Source of the DNA: Bog-756 sp963741055
GTDB taxonomy: Bacteria; Actinomycetota; Acidimicrobiia; Acidimicrobiales; RAAP-2
Assembly (NCBI GenBank): GCA_963741055.1
Contig: CAVUGU010000012.1
Span: 3,493 to 67,492 of the forward strand
Direction of reading: 5' to 3'
DNA: 64,000 bases
In this document: one piece after another, positions 51,963 through 60,494 of the stretch
Layout of the letters: each line of letters begins with the position of its first letter
How positions within the stretch are numbered: the first letter of the stretch is position 1
Translations under genes and position numbers: made by a program
Notes under the pieces: generated by a model
What the model saw: the letters and a program-made list of their open reading frames with translations, nothing else
What the model was told of the DNA's origin: nothing
Database searches by the model: none

Positions 51963-52442
51963 ATGGCACGTGTACAGCTCGCTCTCAACGTTTCCGACCT
52001 CGAACAGGCGGTCGACTTCTACTCCAAGCTCTTCGGTTCCGAGCCGGCCAAGCGGCGGCCGGGCTACGCCAACTTCGCCATCACCGACCCACCGCTCAAG
52101 TTGGTCCTCATCGAGTCGACGGGGGCACGCGCACCAGGGGTCGTCGGTGCACTGAACCACCTCGGTGTGGAGGTCGAGACCCCCGACGAGGTCCGCCAGG
52201 CGAGCCGGCGCCTTTCCGGCGACGGTCTCGCCACCACCGACCAATGCGAGACGACCTGCTGCTACGCGGTCCAGGACAAGGTCTGGGTGGACGACCCGGA
52301 CGGCTCGCCCTGGGAGGTCTACACCGTGCTCGCCGATGCGCCGGGCGAATCGGGCGTCGGCGGGGACGGTACCTGCTGTGAGGACTCCACGACCGACATC
52401 GCGGGCGAGCCTCGCGTCGCCACCCGCGCCTCGTGCTGCTAG
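51963..52442 (+). CDS. ArsI/CadI-family VOC metalloenzyme
   Basis: 159 residues, AGGAG six bases before ATG 51963. Vicinal-oxygen-chelate fold: ALNVSDLEQAVDFYSKLFG, RRPGYANFAITDPPLKLVLIES, NHLGVEVETPDEV. The vicinal Cys99-Cys100 pair (TTCCYAV) and metal-ligand positions His66 and Glu118 are those of ArsI C-As lyases; the first ligand is Gln5 rather than His, as in CadI-type members. The Cys-rich tail (GTCCE, ASCC) may bind thiophilic metals. ArsI cleaves the C-As bond of trivalent methylarsenicals; whether this Gln variant does so is uncertain. Confidence 0.8.
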   Translation: MARVQLALNVSDLEQAVDFYSKLFGSEPAKRRPGYANFAITDPPLKLVLIESTGARAPGVVGALNHLGVEVETPDEVRQASRRLSGDGLATTDQCETTCCYAVQDKVWVDDPDGSPWEVYTVLADAPGESGVGGDGTCCEDSTTDIAGEPRVATRASCC

Positions 52443-52473
52443 CCGGCGCGAGCGCACGAGAGCCCCTCCTACC

Positions 52474-53241
52474 GTGAACGACGTCGTCCTCTGGAGACGG
52501 CTTCTCGCCGAATTCCTCGGTAGCGCCTTCCTCGCCGCCCTGGTCATCGGTTCGGGGATCGCGGCGCAACGATTGTCGCCCGGCAACACGGGACTTCAGC
52601 TCTTCGAAAACGCAGCAGCCACCGCGGCCGGCCTGTTCGCGATCATCCTCATGTTCGGACCCATCTCCGGAGGCCATTTCAATCCGGCGGTCTCCTTCGT
52701 CGATGCCGGCTTCGGTGGCCTGGCCTGGCGAGATGCGCTCGCCTACCTGCCTGTCCAGATCGCGGGGTGTGTAACGGGCGCAGTCGTCGCCAATGCCATG
52801 TTCTCGGTCGCCGCCATCGAGATCTCCACCAAACAGCGCTCCTCGGGTCCGCACTTCCTTTCAGAGGTGGTCGCCACGATGGGCCTCCTGTTCGTCATCT
52901 TCGCGCTTGCCCGATCGGGCCGGTCGCGCCTTGCGCCGGCCGCCGTGGGCGCTTACATCGGCGCCGCGTACTTCTTCACCAGTTCGACGAGCTTCGCCAA
53001 TCCGGCGATCACGGTAGGTCGGATGTTCTCGAACACCTTCGCCGGAATCGCCCCGTCCTCAGTGCCGAGCTTCATCGGAGCACAGATCGTCGGAGCGTTG
53101 CTCGCCTTCGGGGTCCTTCACGTGCTCTACCCCGGCGTGACTCCGGATGAGGCTGCGGACATCATCGTGCCCCACCTGCGAGGGATGGACGACCCCGAGA
53201 CCGATCACCACGGAAGCGAACAGGTCGAGCACAGCCGATGA
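52474..53241 (+). CDS. MIP-family aquaglyceroporin of the ars locus (AqpS-like)
   Basis: 255 residues from GTG 52474. Six-helix channel with both NPA boxes: GGHFNPAVS and SFANPAITVGR, the latter carrying the selectivity-filter Arg. The N-terminus LWRRLLAEFLGSAFLAALVIGSG is the usual first helix. In some bacteria a MIP channel replaces the arsenite pump in ars operons (AqpS), letting As(III) or methylarsenite flow out after arsenate reduction. The gene order with arsR, arsI/cadI-like and arsC strongly suggests that. A charged C-terminal tail (DDPETDHHGSEQVEHSR) ends the protein. Confidence 0.85.
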   Translation: MNDVVLWRRLLAEFLGSAFLAALVIGSGIAAQRLSPGNTGLQLFENAAATAAGLFAIILMFGPISGGHFNPAVSFVDAGFGGLAWRDALAYLPVQIAGCVTGAVVANAMFSVAAIEISTKQRSSGPHFLSEVVATMGLLFVIFALARSGRSRLAPAAVGAYIGAAYFFTSSTSFANPAITVGRMFSNTFAGIAPSSVPSFIGAQIVGALLAFGVLHVLYPGVTPDEAADIIVPHLRGMDDPETDHHGSEQVEHSR

Positions 53242-53278
53242 TCCAGTTGCCGAGTACCGGAATCTGACAGGGAGACCC

Positions 53279-54679
53279 ATGCACGTCGTCGCCATCGGTG
53301 GGAGTGATGCCGGGATCAGCGCCGCACTCAGGGTACGGGAGCTCGACTCCTCGGCTGAGGTCACCGTGGTCGTGGCCGATGCGTATCCGAACTTCTCGAT
53401 CTGTGGAATCCCCTATTACGTCTCCGGGGAGGTCACGCACTGGCGGAACCTCGCCCATCGCACCATCGCCGACCTCGAGGCGACCGGGATGGAACTGCGC
53501 ATCGACAGTGTTGCAACCCACATCGACGTCGACGCGCGCAAGTTGTCCGTGCGGGCGGCGGACGGCGCGGAAGACCTCCTCTCCTACGACTCTCTCGTCG
53601 TAGGGACGGGAGCCGTGCCGGTCCGCCCTACGATCCAGGGGCTCGACGCGCTCGGCCCCGACGACGCGGTGCACCTGCTGCACTCGATGGGTGACACCTT
53701 CGCCGTGATGGAGACGCTCGAGAGACGGTCTCCCGCTTCTGTGGTGATCGTGGGCGCCGGCTATATCGGGCTCGAGATGGCGGAGGCGCTGGTTGCCCGC
53801 GGTCTGTCGGTGACCCAGATGGAACAGCTCGAAGAAGTCCTCCCGACCGTCGACCCGGAGCTCGGTGCGCTCGTGCACGCCCAGTTGAGAGAGCACGGCG
53901 TCGACGTGCGCACCTCGACGACGGTGCGCCGCATCGAGAAGGCAGACGGGGGCGCTGGGCTCGAGGTCGTCGCCATCGGCGCGGACGGCAACGAGGTCCG
54001 CTGCCCGACCGACATGGTCCTCGTCGTCGTGGGTGTCCGCCCTGACACCGATCTCGCCGCTTCGGCCGGCGCAGAGCTCGGCTTTCGTGGCGCGATCGAT
54101 GTCGATACGAGGATGCGGACGAACCTGCCCGCCGTCTTCGCGGCCGGGGATTGCGTGGTCACCCACCACCGCCTCCTCGGAACGACCTACCTCCCGCTCG
54201 GGACCACCGCGCACAAGCAGGGGCGGGTGGCCGGCGAGAACGCCCTCGGGGGGGATCGGGAGTTCGCCGGCAGCCTCGGCACCCAGGTCGTGAAGATCTT
54301 CGACATGGTCGCGGCCCGAACCGGCGTGAAGGATCACGAAGCTCGAAGTGCCGGCTTCGACCCGCTCACCGTGGAGTTCGAGGGCGACGACCACAAGGCC
54401 TACTACCCGGGTTCGCACCGGGTCCGCCTCCGGTACTGCGGTGATCGTCGGAGCGGACGGCTCCTCGGCGTCCAGCTCTTTGGCCACCTCCATGCCGAGG
54501 TGGCGAAGCGTGTCGATATCGCGGCCTCGGCCATCTTCTCGGAGATGGGTGTCGACGAGATGAGCGACCTCGACCTTTCCTATACGCCCCCGCTCGGCAG
54601 TCCCTGGGACGTCGTCCAGGGAGGAGCCCAGGCCTGGGTTCGTCGGGCGAAGGAGATCGAGGTGTCCGGGAAGGAATAG
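53279..54679 (+). CDS. FAD-dependent pyridine nucleotide-disulfide oxidoreductase (CoA-disulfide reductase-like)
   Basis: 466 residues. FAD site HVVAIGGSDAGISAAL, the single active-site-like Cys42 in FSICGIPYY, a second nucleotide fold VVIVGAGYIGLEMAEAL (NAD(P)H), DMVLVVVGVRPDTDL, VFAAGDC (FAD-binding end) and a C-terminal dimerisation domain (GVQLFGHLHAEVAKRVDIAASAIF). This combination is that of CoA-disulfide/NADH-oxidase family enzymes. Genes of this kind recur in ars islands, where they may reduce mycothiol/CoA disulfides or help redox cycling of arsenicals. Exact reaction unknown. Confidence 0.85.
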   Translation: MHVVAIGGSDAGISAALRVRELDSSAEVTVVVADAYPNFSICGIPYYVSGEVTHWRNLAHRTIADLEATGMELRIDSVATHIDVDARKLSVRAADGAEDLLSYDSLVVGTGAVPVRPTIQGLDALGPDDAVHLLHSMGDTFAVMETLERRSPASVVIVGAGYIGLEMAEALVARGLSVTQMEQLEEVLPTVDPELGALVHAQLREHGVDVRTSTTVRRIEKADGGAGLEVVAIGADGNEVRCPTDMVLVVVGVRPDTDLAASAGAELGFRGAIDVDTRMRTNLPAVFAAGDCVVTHHRLLGTTYLPLGTTAHKQGRVAGENALGGDREFAGSLGTQVVKIFDMVAARTGVKDHEARSAGFDPLTVEFEGDDHKAYYPGSHRVRLRYCGDRRSGRLLGVQLFGHLHAEVAKRVDIAASAIFSEMGVDEMSDLDLSYTPPLGSPWDVVQGGAQAWVRRAKEIEVSGKE

Positions 54680-54717
54680 TCGAGCTGCGCGCTGCGGCCG
54701 AACAAGGGGGAGAAAGC

Positions 54718-55362
54718 ATGATCGGAACCGACGCGATACCCCAAGGCCGACGACGGGCCCTCGAGAATGTCGCTCGCGATCTCCACGTTCGCTACGAGGG
54801 TGTCTTCGGAACCGAGACGATCGAGGCTCTCGTCGAAGACAGCTATCTGCAAATTGCCTCTACGAACGCGGTGGCCACTTGGCTCGTCATCGGGGCGGAG
54901 AGGCTGGCCGGGGAGCGGCTCGACGCACTGGTGCACGCGGAGTCTCAGGGGGAACACAAGGTTCCAGCCGTGCTCTTCCTCTGTACGCACAACGCCGGGC
55001 GATCTCAGATGGCGCTGGGATGGTTCACCCACTTTGCCGGCCCCCGCGCCATGGCTTGGTCGGGGGGTTCGGAACCGGCATCGGACATCAACCATGTCGC
55101 CGTCGAAGCGATGGCTGAAGTCGGAATCGACATCTCCACTGGCTACGCGAAGCCCTGGACCGACGAGGTGCTCACCGCGGCCGACGTGGTCGTCACGATG
55201 GGTTGCGGGGATGCCTGTCCCCTCGTCGCGGGCAAGCGCTACGAGGACTGGGAGGTCTCCGATCCCGCAGGCCGACCCCTGGAAGCTGTCCGGCCCATCC
55301 GCGACGAACTCGGACGGCGCGTTCTCAGCCTTCTTGCCAAGCTCGAGATCCCCGTCGTCTAG
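54718..55362 (+). CDS. arsC: Arsenate reductase, LMW-phosphatase type with N-terminal helical domain
   Basis: 214 residues, with GGGGGAG upstream of ATG 54718. The first ~80 residues are a helical extension (DLHVRYEGVFGTETIEALVEDSYL) seen in actinobacterial ArsC/Acr3-linked reductases. The P-loop VLFLCTHNAGRSQMALG has nucleophile Cys89 and Arg95; further cysteines are Cys163 and Cys167 (MGCGDACP). KPWTDEVLTAADVVVTMG and DWEVSDPAG (general-acid Asp region) complete the fold. It reduces As(V) to As(III), probably with mycothiol or thioredoxin. Last gene of the four-gene ars operon. Confidence 0.9.
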   Translation: MIGTDAIPQGRRRALENVARDLHVRYEGVFGTETIEALVEDSYLQIASTNAVATWLVIGAERLAGERLDALVHAESQGEHKVPAVLFLCTHNAGRSQMALGWFTHFAGPRAMAWSGGSEPASDINHVAVEAMAEVGIDISTGYAKPWTDEVLTAADVVVTMGCGDACPLVAGKRYEDWEVSDPAGRPLEAVRPIRDELGRRVLSLLAKLEIPVV

Positions 55363-55517
55363 AGATCGGCTGCGGCCCCTCTGCCGCCAAAATTGGGCCG
55401 ACACGAACCGGCCGCGACATTCCTGCCCGCCACCACTCGCGACGTGAACGGACGACCTCAGAGGCTCGGTCAGCCCCGGGGCCGTGCCTTCGATTGGGCG
55501 GTCAGGCCCCAGGACCT

Positions 55518-55537
55518 GAGCACCCCGGAAGGGGCTC
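55518..55537. terminator. Hairpin between arsC and purL ends
   Basis: GAGCACCCC (55518-55526) pairs with GGGGCTC (55531-55537), one bulged A, loop GGAA. It lies in the 196-base convergent gap; the rest of the gap shows no other clear structure. Confidence 0.4.
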
Positions 55538-55558
55538 CGCTCACTCGGCTGCGGCCGA

Positions 55559-57859
55559 TCACTCGGCCGTAGCCGGCGCGAGCTCGTCGAGCAGGTCGGG
55601 CAACTTCGAACGCCACGCGTGGATCGCGTCGGCGACCGATACGTCGAGCAGACCGTCGACCACGATCCGGTCACCACCCGCGGATCCGAGCACCGCGACG
55701 GCGAGACCGGCGTCGACTGCCTGCGCGCAGAGCTGGTCCGCCGAGGTGGTGGAGACCACCACGCGTGAAGGCGCTTCGGTGAACAAAGCGCGGTGGTCCG
55801 CGATGCCGACGACCTCGAGCCCGATGGCCGTGCGGACCGCGAACTCGGCGAGGGTGACGCCGATGCCTCCCGCGGAGACGTCATGGATCCCGGTGACCAG
55901 AGCGTCGCGACCGGCGACCCCCGCGCCCACGGAGCGCGCCACGAATTCGACCAGCTGCGCATGTCGGGCGAGGTCGAGCGGCGGCAGCGTCCCGTTGCGG
56001 TGGCCACGGATCCGGACCGCCCAGCGCGAGCCGGCGAGGGACGGAGCGGAGGCTCCCACGCCGGCGTCGAGCAGGACCAGGGAGGCCCCCTCGGAGAGAG
56101 TGACCCCCGGCGGAGGTGCCACCAGCCGTTCGATCAGCCCGAGCCCGCCGATCACCGGGGTCGGGTCGATGTCCGCGCCCGCGCTCTCGTTGTAGAAGCT
56201 CACGTTGCCGCCGATCACCGGCAGGCCGAGCGCGAGGCAGGCCTCGGCGAGCCCGTCGATCGCCTCGGAGAGCTGCCACATGACCTCGGGATGCTCGGGA
56301 TTGCCGAAGTTGAGGCAGTTGACGATCGCTGCGGGCACGGCACCGGCGCAGGCCAGGTTGAGGGACGTCTCGGCGACGGTCGAGGCGGTGCCGAGGCGTG
56401 GGTCGATCGAGCACCACGTGGGATTCGAATCGGTGCTCAAGGCGAGCCCGCGCTGCGAGGGCGGAAGACCGGGTCCGGCCAGGCGGAGCACCGCCGCGTC
56501 CCCGCCCGGTCCGCCGACCGTGTTGAGGAAGAGCTGGTGGTCGTATTGGCGATAGACCCACGACGGGTCGGCGAGCAGCGCGAGGAGGTCTTCGCCGCAG
56601 TCGGCCGGTGGGTCGAGCTCGCCAGGGTCGTCGGCCGCACGCGCCTCGTAGTCGGCCGGTCGGCTCATCGGCGCGGTGACAGCGCGGTGCGTCCTCGCTG
56701 AGCGACGCGGCGGGCACGTCGCCGAGCACCTCGCCGCCGAAGCCGTCGAGTACGCGGAGCCGTCCGGGATGGCCGTCGGGGGGCTCGGTGACCCGGCCGA
56801 CCACCGTCGCGCGCACCTCCCAGCGCCGGCAGACCTCCTCGACCTGCGCCAGCGCGTCGGGGGTGACGATGGCGAGCATCCGCTCCTGGCTCTCGGAGGT
56901 CATCACCTCGTAGGGCGCCATGTGCGGTTCGCGCAGCGGCACCGCGGACACGTCGACGTCCATGCCGACGCCACCCCTTGCCGCGGTCTCGCTCGTCGCG
57001 CAGACGAGACCCGCTCCACCGAGGTCTTGGATGCCGACGACCAGCTTGGCGTCGAGCAGCTCGAGGCAGGCTTCGATCAGGCGCTTCTCCTCGTAGGGGT
57101 CGCCCACCTGCACGCTCGGGCGCTTGGCCGACTCGGCCTCCGCCTCGGCGTCGCCAGCGAAGCCGGCCGACGCGAGCACGCTGACCCCGCCGATCCCGTC
57201 GCGACCCGTGGTCGAACCGAGCAGCACCGCGAAGTTGCCGGGACCGCTGGCCCGCCCGAGCACCAGCCGGTCGATCGGCAGCACCCCGGTGCACAAGACG
57301 TTGACCAGGGGATTCTGCGCATAGCTCGGGTCGAAGGTGAGCTCGCCGCCGACGGTCGGCACCCCGACCGAGTTGCCGTAGCCGGAGATGCCGGCCACCA
57401 CGCCCTCGATCAGCCAGCGCTGGCGCGCTTGGCTCGGATCGCCGAAGAAGAGCGAGTCCATGACCGCGATCGGTCTCGCCCCCATGGTGAAGATGTCGCG
57501 GAGGATCCCGCCTACGCCGGTGGCGGCTCCCTGGTAGGGCTCGATGGCCGAGGGATGGTTGTGGCTCTCGATGCGGATGGCGACTGCGATCCCGTCGCCG
57601 GCGTCGATCACTCCCGCGTTCTCGCCGGGGCCGACCAGGACCCTCGCTCCCTCGGTCGGGAGCCGTCCGAGGTGGACGCGTGACGACTTATAAGAACAGT
57701 GCTCGCTCCACATGACCGCGAAGAGGGCGAGCTCGAGATGGTTGGGGGGACGGTTGAGGATGGCCTCGACCTGGTCCCTCTCGGCGTCGGTAAGGCCAAG
57801 CGCGCGGTGGAGCGGCTGGTCGGCTAAGAGGAGGCGGGCTCCGCGGGGGGGCCGTTCAC
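55559..57859 (-). CDS. purL: Phosphoribosylformylglycinamidine synthase subunit PurL, frameshifted
   Basis: About 765 residues when repaired. N-terminal ~400 residues read in one frame: PNHLELALFAVMWSEHCSYKSS region, IESHNHPSAIEPYQGAATG, DSLFFGDPS, VGGELTFDPSY, GIQDLGGAGL and SESQERMLAIV. A one-base change near 56680 then leads into MSRPADYEARAAD, the second ATP/substrate half with NCLNFGNPEHPEVMWQ, IGGNVSFYNE and IHDVSAGGIGVTLAEFA. It is the small-PurL type that works with PurQ and PurS, neither of which lies in view. The start is probably GTG 57859, 6 bases after a TACGCT box; this requires one more C in the 7-C run at 57845-57851. As written the same frame extends to a GTG at 57893. Confidence 0.9.
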
Positions 57860-57865
57860 GCAGCG

Positions 57866-57871
57866 AGCGTA
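57866..57871 (-). promoter_or_regulatory. Leaderless -10 element for purL
   Basis: Minus-strand TACGCT, then CGCTGC, then GTG at 57859. Confidence 0.4.
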
Positions 57872-57905
57872 CCCGGCATCCCGCGCGACCCACTCCGAGT
57901 TCGGG

Positions 57906-58430
57906 TCAGCTCGGCCTCGTCGTCGTCGGCGACGTGCCCGAGGCGTTCGCCGCTGCGTCTGCGACCCGGTTGAAAGTGTCGTTGGCAGCGTTCATCGAAG
58001 TGAGCGTGTTCTGCCACGCCGTGACATCCCCACTCGAGTTGGAGTGCCTAAGTTGGAGGCACTTCGAGGCGTACGTCACCGTCGCCGACAGCATCGCATT
58101 CCAAGCGCTCTGCAGCGAGGCCGTGGGTGCCTTCGGTGCATCCATCGCCTTTTGCGCGTCGTTCCGGAGTTTCGTACAAGCAGACGTCAGATGTGAGAAG
58201 TAAGTCGACGAGGAGCTCCCGCTGGCCGTACCGGCCGCGGCGTCGACGCTGTTCTGATCGGTGTTGAGCTGTCTGTTCCAGTGCTCGGCATCCGCGGTCA
58301 ACCATTCGCGCGGTGTGACCTTCGTCGCACTTGCTGCCGTCGAGGTCGTCGACGAGGCCGAAGAAGAGGCGCCACAACCGCCGGCGAACAGGCCCGCCAG
58401 GGCGATGGCAGCGATCGGAGTCCTTCTCAT
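57906..58430 (-). CDS. Small lipoprotein
   Basis: 174 residues from ATG 58430. Lipoprotein signal MRRTPIAAIALAGLFAGGC, lipobox AGGC, then a Ser/Thr/Ala linker and a helical domain (~40-160: PREWLTADAEHWNRQLNTDQNSV, HLTSACTKLRNDAQKAM, TYASKCLQLRHSN). Two cysteines could pair. It is 37 bases downstream of the sortase stop and the last gene of the cell-surface operon. No known family. Confidence 0.7.
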   Translation of the reverse strand: MRRTPIAAIALAGLFAGGCGASSSASSTTSTAASATKVTPREWLTADAEHWNRQLNTDQNSVDAAAGTASGSSSSTYFSHLTSACTKLRNDAQKAMDAPKAPTASLQSAWNAMLSATVTYASKCLQLRHSNSSGDVTAWQNTLTSMNAANDTFNRVADAAANASGTSPTTTRPS

Positions 58431-58467
58431 CGTGGTTCGGTCATCCCTGTCTCGTCGTCATTCGGTC

Positions 58468-59556
58468 TCAAGCCGCCGCGGGAAGGAGGTTGGAGAGAGT
58501 GGTGAAGAGCAGGTAGATGAGGGCGGCCCAGATCGGCACCAGAATCAGCCACTTCGATTCCCGTCCGAGAATCCTTGCCCAACGCCGGTTGGTCAGTCCG
58601 AGCAGGACCAGGAGCCCGACCTCGAGCAGGGCCACTGGCAGTAGACCGGTGTTCCAGCCGGCCTCACCGCCCAGTGCCACGTCGTAGGGCCTCCCGGCAT
58701 CGAGGTCGTGCTTGAGCGAGGTGTTCGCGCCTGGTCCGCCCTTGAAGCCGGCCACCACGATCAGGCGCTGAGCTGCCGAATAGGGCGGGTTGCAGGTGGT
58801 GAGGGTCAGCCGACTGTCCCCGAAGTAGTTGAGGACCGAGACGTTCGAGGGATCGACCGGGAAGGACGGGAAGGCCACGATGTAGGTGAGCCGCTGCGCC
58901 TCCAAGTCGGTGAGATAGATCGCGTCGCCGGGCTTCAGCGCGCTGATGTTGTAGAAGGGCGCGCCGTGGGTGGTCCGGTGACCTGCGATGGCGACGTTGC
59001 CGGACTGTCCGGGGTCCGCGGTGCCGCTGTAGTGGCCAGGGCCCTTGGCGAGATCGTCGGTGCCGGTCCCCTCCACCACGAACTGGCTGAGCCCGATGGC
59101 CGGGATCTGGAGGAGGGCGATCACTCCACCTTCGGGAGGAACCGGCAGATTGGCCGTGGCCGGGGCCAGCGAGAAGACCGGGTGCGCGTGCTTCACCCGT
59201 GCCTTGAACTGAGAGGCGAGGTCGTTCTGGCTGTGCTGCTGCTCGATCGCAGTTCCCCAGAGCTGCCAAGCGCCGAAGAGGATGATCAGGGCGCCGATGC
59301 TCATCACCCAGGTCGACGCGGTGAGCAGGCGCTTGTGCTGGCGTTCCCGGCGTATCTCGGCTTCGGGGTCGGGAGGTGGTTCCTCGACCTCGTCGTGGGA
59401 GGCCTCGTCGCTCAGACGGAGGTCGACGCTCGGAACGGAAACGACGTCCGTCCGAGTCGGGGTTGTCGCCACGGCACCAGTCTTGCTGCGCGGGTCGGCG
59501 CCCGGTAGCTCGTCGGGTTCGTCACCGACCTGGGTCGGGACGTCGGTCGTCGCCAT
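58468..59556 (-). CDS. Class E sortase
   Basis: 362 residues. A long charged cytoplasmic N-terminus, membrane helix ~80-100 (ASTWVMSIGALIILFGAW), sortase domain ~140-275 and two C-terminal helices (LLPVALLEVGLLVLLGLT, WLILVPIWAALIYLLFTTL). Catalytic residues are His193 (AIAGHRTTHGAPF), Cys255 (LTLTTCNPPYS) and Arg264 (AAQRLIVVA). Class E sortases join LAxTG-tailed proteins to peptidoglycan or polymerise them. Two LAFTG proteins are encoded in the same operon, so these are its predicted substrates. Confidence 0.9.
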   Translation of the reverse strand: MATTDVPTQVGDEPDELPGADPRSKTGAVATTPTRTDVVSVPSVDLRLSDEASHDEVEEPPPDPEAEIRRERQHKRLLTASTWVMSIGALIILFGAWQLWGTAIEQQHSQNDLASQFKARVKHAHPVFSLAPATANLPVPPEGGVIALLQIPAIGLSQFVVEGTGTDDLAKGPGHYSGTADPGQSGNVAIAGHRTTHGAPFYNISALKPGDAIYLTDLEAQRLTYIVAFPSFPVDPSNVSVLNYFGDSRLTLTTCNPPYSAAQRLIVVAGFKGGPGANTSLKHDLDAGRPYDVALGGEAGWNTGLLPVALLEVGLLVLLGLTNRRWARILGRESKWLILVPIWAALIYLLFTTLSNLLPAAA

Positions 59557-59610
59557 CAGGGTGCGCCGGGCGCGAAAAGGTGCATCACATCGCTCGCGTC
59601 GCTCGGCGGC

Positions 59611-60494
59611 TCAGGAGCCGCCGTAGCCGGTGACCTTGACGGCCCACTTGCACTGCGCAGGTGCCTGCACGACGAGCCCTTGACTGCCGGTGCTGGTGAG
59701 GTTGGTGACCGACTGTCCCTGCGGATCGTTGCTGGTGACCGCCGGAGTGCCCGAAGGGCTCGAGCCCGGCGGGGTCACCACATAGACCGCGAAGGTCGGC
59801 TTCGCCGCGGGCACCGGATTGCACTGGAACGCCCACCCGATGTACCAGGTCGACCCTGCGACGTTGAAGGCCGGACTGGTCCAGTTGCCGGTCGACTGAT
59901 GCTCGGGCACGAGGTAGGACTCCTGCCCGAGCGGCGCAGTCGTCGCGGTCGTCGAACCGGCCGGCGGCGGCCCCGGCTGCGGTGGTCGTGGTGGCCGACG
60001 AGCCGGCCGCTCCCGCAGCGGTGGTCGTGGTGGTCGACGAGCCGGTGCCGGACCGGGAGCCGCTCGCGCTCGTGGTCGAGGTCGAGCTCGAGCCGCCGCC
60101 ACTGCCGCTGGCCGGTGGCAGCTTGTACGCGCCCTCGGAAGTTCCCGACGCGGAGGTGGTCGAAGCGTTCCCGACGTTGCCGTTGATCCACATCCCGATG
60201 AAGACCGCGACCAACACCGCAAGGAAGAGCTGCCAGGTCTTCCAAGCCCGCCTCCCCTTGATGTGCAACTGCCCGGGCTCGGGACGGGTGTCGTCGGGCC
60301 CCGCGCCTGCCGCCGGCGCCGCCTCGTTCGCCTGGTCCACGGAATTTGTTTCCGGTGACACCCACCCGGCGTAGGGAGGAGGCCCAGACGTCGGAGTTCG
60401 CGGAGGAGCGGGTGGCGGCAGCGGACCCGGCGGCGAGCCGGGCGGTGGTGGTGGGCCCTGGCGGTGTGAAAGAGGGCGGTTGGTCGATGCTCAT
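59611..60494 (-). CDS. Proline-rich single-pass membrane protein, twice frameshifted
   Basis: ATG 60494 overlaps the pstB stop as ATGA. After 11 residues (MSIDQPPSFTP) an indel near 60455 changes frame, and the true text is PGSPPGPLPPPAPP...PPPYAGWVSPETN, a proline-rich cytoplasmic tail. Then come a polar stretch, one membrane helix (TWQLFLAVLVAVFIGMWING), a Gly/Ser/Thr linker, and after a second indel near 59950 a C-terminal external domain (GQESYLVPEHQSTGNWTSPAFNV, WYIGWAFQCNP, FAVYVVTPPGSS, CKWAVKVTGYGGS) with two cysteines. About 295 residues when repaired. It sits between pstB and the sortase gene. Function unknown; a membrane-tethered assembly or binding factor is possible. Confidence 0.65.
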
